This document shows positions 29,498 through 30,628 of a stretch of DNA of 30,628 nt, one piece after another. The stretch's first letter is position 1; each line of letters starts with the position of its first letter. This DNA is from CAYFMP01 sp964344215. GTDB taxonomy: Bacteria; Pseudomonadota; Alphaproteobacteria; Rhodospirillales; Casp-alpha2. The position numbers were made by a program, and so were the translations under genes. The notes under the pieces were generated by a model that did no database searches, was not told where the DNA came from, and was given only the letters and a program-made list of their open reading frames with translations. The stretch lies in contig CAYFMP010000049.1 of NCBI GenBank assembly GCA_964344215.1, positions 1 through 30,628 of the forward strand. Reading direction: 5' to 3'.

Positions 29498-30295
29498 TCA
29501 GCGGCGGCTCAGGTCGAGTTCGCGGATCTCGGCCGGCGGCGCCAGAACGGCCTCGGAGTCGATGACGCCGTCGTCGATCAGCCGGTAAAGCTCTTCCTTC
29601 GACATGCCGTTTTCGACCGCCGGGTGCATCAGCACGTTCAAGGCGGTATCGCGGTAGGGGCTCCGCGCATCCACCACACCGTGCGCCACGTACAGCGCCT
29701 CGGTCAGGCACTGCTCGATGACCGCTACGCGTGATCCAGCCGTGATGGTGACGCTCACCCCCCACAATCGGCGGTCGTGGTCAAAATTCGTCTTGGCGAG
29801 GCAGGCGCGGTCGATCTCATAGGCCGTCACTCCGTCGGCGATCTCCTCTTCTCGTGTTTTCCAGAGAGCGCGATATGAAAAACTTTCCCTGATCTCCAAC
29901 TCGGCGAGGAATGGTAGGAACAAGGGTGAGCCAATTCCATAGGCGGATTCCTTTTCGAAGTGGATTCCCTTTTCAGTAACGGTCAGGTTTCTGGGCCGAG
30001 CGAAGTCGAAGGATTGCCGTCGCAGGATCGATTCCAGTGTCTCGAACAGGACGGCTTGGTCCAGTCCCAAATAGACCGCACTATCGAAACGGAGGATATT
30101 GTAAGAGTTAAACGGCTTCGCCACCCAGCCGGTGCGGTCGGGTCGGCGCCAGTGCCGGGTGAACAGGGCGTGGTCGAGTTGGTGCTTCAATTCGCGTTCC
30201 CGAACATCGTCGCCCGCCCCTTCGACATCGAGCGTTGACATGGCGAGGCCGAAGATCACGATTGCCGTAATAACGATCAGTGCGCGTTTCATCAT
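29498..30295 (-). CDS. hypothetical secreted or membrane-anchored protein
   Basis: A 265-residue protein of unknown family. Residues 1-20 (MMKRALIVITAIVIFGLAMS) form a signal peptide or membrane anchor. The rest is soluble and mixed, with an HALFTRHWRRPDRTGW segment near 42-57, aromatic-rich NILRFDSAVYLGLD near 66-80, and C-terminal KEELYRLIDDGVID, like a short helix-turn. Only two cysteines are seen, in RACLAKT and EQCLTEA. Two adjacent ATGs (30295, 30292) are possible and neither has a strong ribosome site. GC content matches neighbours. The gene upstream (30390 onward) runs in the same direction after a 94-base gap. Confidence 0.72.
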   Translation of the reverse strand: MMKRALIVITAIVIFGLAMSTLDVEGAGDDVRERELKHQLDHALFTRHWRRPDRTGWVAKPFNSYNILRFDSAVYLGLDQAVLFETLESILRRQSFDFARPRNLTVTEKGIHFEKESAYGIGSPLFLPFLAELEIRESFSYRALWKTREEEIADGVTAYEIDRACLAKTNFDHDRRLWGVSVTITAGSRVAVIEQCLTEALYVAHGVVDARSPYRDTALNVLMHPAVENGMSKEELYRLIDDGVIDSEAVLAPPAEIRELDLSRR

Positions 30296-30389
30296 CGCCG
30301 TAAGGCCGGTTCTATGGCCGAGAATTACGATTATTAGCGAAACTTAACACCGATACAACGAGTGGTCGTTCGGCCATGGGTCCTTCCTA

Positions 30390-30628
30390 TCATTTCTCGA
30401 CGCGGACCGGGCTTAGATGATCGATGATCGACAGAATATCCTTTGCTTTGTCGGGGTCATGTTCAAGCAATTCCTCGAGCCTTTGTACCAGAGGGTTTCC
30501 CTTACCGGGGTTTCTTTCGTAATATTTATCGAGACGTCGTTGGACCTGGCTCCTGACCTCGGTCAGCCTTTTCTCCTCGGGTATCCGGTTCAGTCTGTCC
30601 ACGCGCTTGTCCCGGGCATCCGGTGGCG
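30390..30628 (-). CDS. hypothetical protein, 5' end beyond the window
   Basis: The frame is open from the right edge (PPDARDKRVDRLNRIPEEKR...) to a stop at 30390, 78 residues visible. A GTG at 30602 could be the start, but the frame continues past it and no ribosome site is clear, so the gene is probably partial. The visible part is charged and helical (LTEVRSQVQRRLDKYYERNPGKG, split near residue 35; LEELLEHDPDKAKDILSIIDHLSP). No family is recognised. Confidence 0.55.
   Translation of the reverse strand, partial: PPDARDKRVDRLNRIPEEKRLTEVRSQVQRRLDKYYERNPGKGNPLVQRLEELLEHDPDKAKDILSIIDHLSPVRVEK

Noticed and set aside
30314..30377. ATGGCCGA ... TCGGCCAT inverted repeat as a regulatory or mobile-element end
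   Set aside because: The 8-bp arms are 48 bases apart with no target duplication or transposase; chance is likely in GC-rich DNA.
1..30628. CRISPR array, tRNA, rRNA or insertion sequence
   Set aside because: No regularly spaced direct repeats, no cloverleaf-like gene ends with CCA, no rRNA segments and no transposase motifs were seen on either strand.

Overview
The window is a gene-dense stretch of high-GC DNA (by eye about 60-65% G+C) from an alphaproteobacterium, most likely Rhodospirillales or a close relative. The grounds are gene content and order: a gpmI-envC-ctpA-deacetylase-rppH block, a uvrC-pgsA-molybdopterin block, a PetP/PetR-type regulator pair, and many GTG/TTG starts with GGAGG-type ribosome sites. 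A run of ten N in uvrC shows that this is a draft assembly or a metagenome bin. No rRNA, tRNA, CRISPR array, insertion sequence or prophage was found.

Layout. 118-5408: a tripartite tricarboxylate transporter (tctC-tctB-tctA, minus strand) behind an aspartate-dehydrogenase-like gene, with a divergent DUF1932 dehydrogenase; probably uptake and oxidation of an unidentified carboxylate or amino acid. 5412-8801: an orphan LuxR-type response regulator, then a petP-petR-histidine kinase operon. 8944-9846: an ilvE-type aminotransferase, divergent from petP. 9853-17190: a long minus-strand series uvrC-pgsA-mobB-moeA-moaD-moaE-HAD phosphatase-LOG protein, followed by a wrecked receiver-domain pseudogene and a small four-cysteine protein. 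17191-17513: an AT-rich gap with a perfect DnaA box and four clustered GANTC sites. 17514-18723: folM-like and folB folate genes. 18760-27433: a cation exchanger, rppH, a degenerate divergent polysaccharide deacetylase, ctpA, envC and gpmI, all on the minus strand. This block is interrupted between envC and ctpA by about 1.5 kb of low-GC DNA carrying one unknown two-helix membrane protein. 27519-28657: a divergent pair of helix-turn-helix repressors, one with a LexA-like self-cleavage domain, sharing a 25-bp perfect palindrome. 28761-29177: a bacteriohemerythrin behind a perfect FNR box. 29044-30628: poorly conserved hypothetical genes running off the end.

How genes work together. mobB, moeA, moaD and moaE cover late molybdenum-cofactor synthesis. 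folM and folB act on pterins. envC, ctpA and the deacetylase-like protein act on the cell envelope and division. rppH and gpmI are housekeeping.

The items most worth a second look are the divergent repressor switch, the low-GC island in the envelope operon, the origin-like gap beside uvrC, the receiver pseudogene, and the frameshift in gpmI, which creates an overlapping stop/start.
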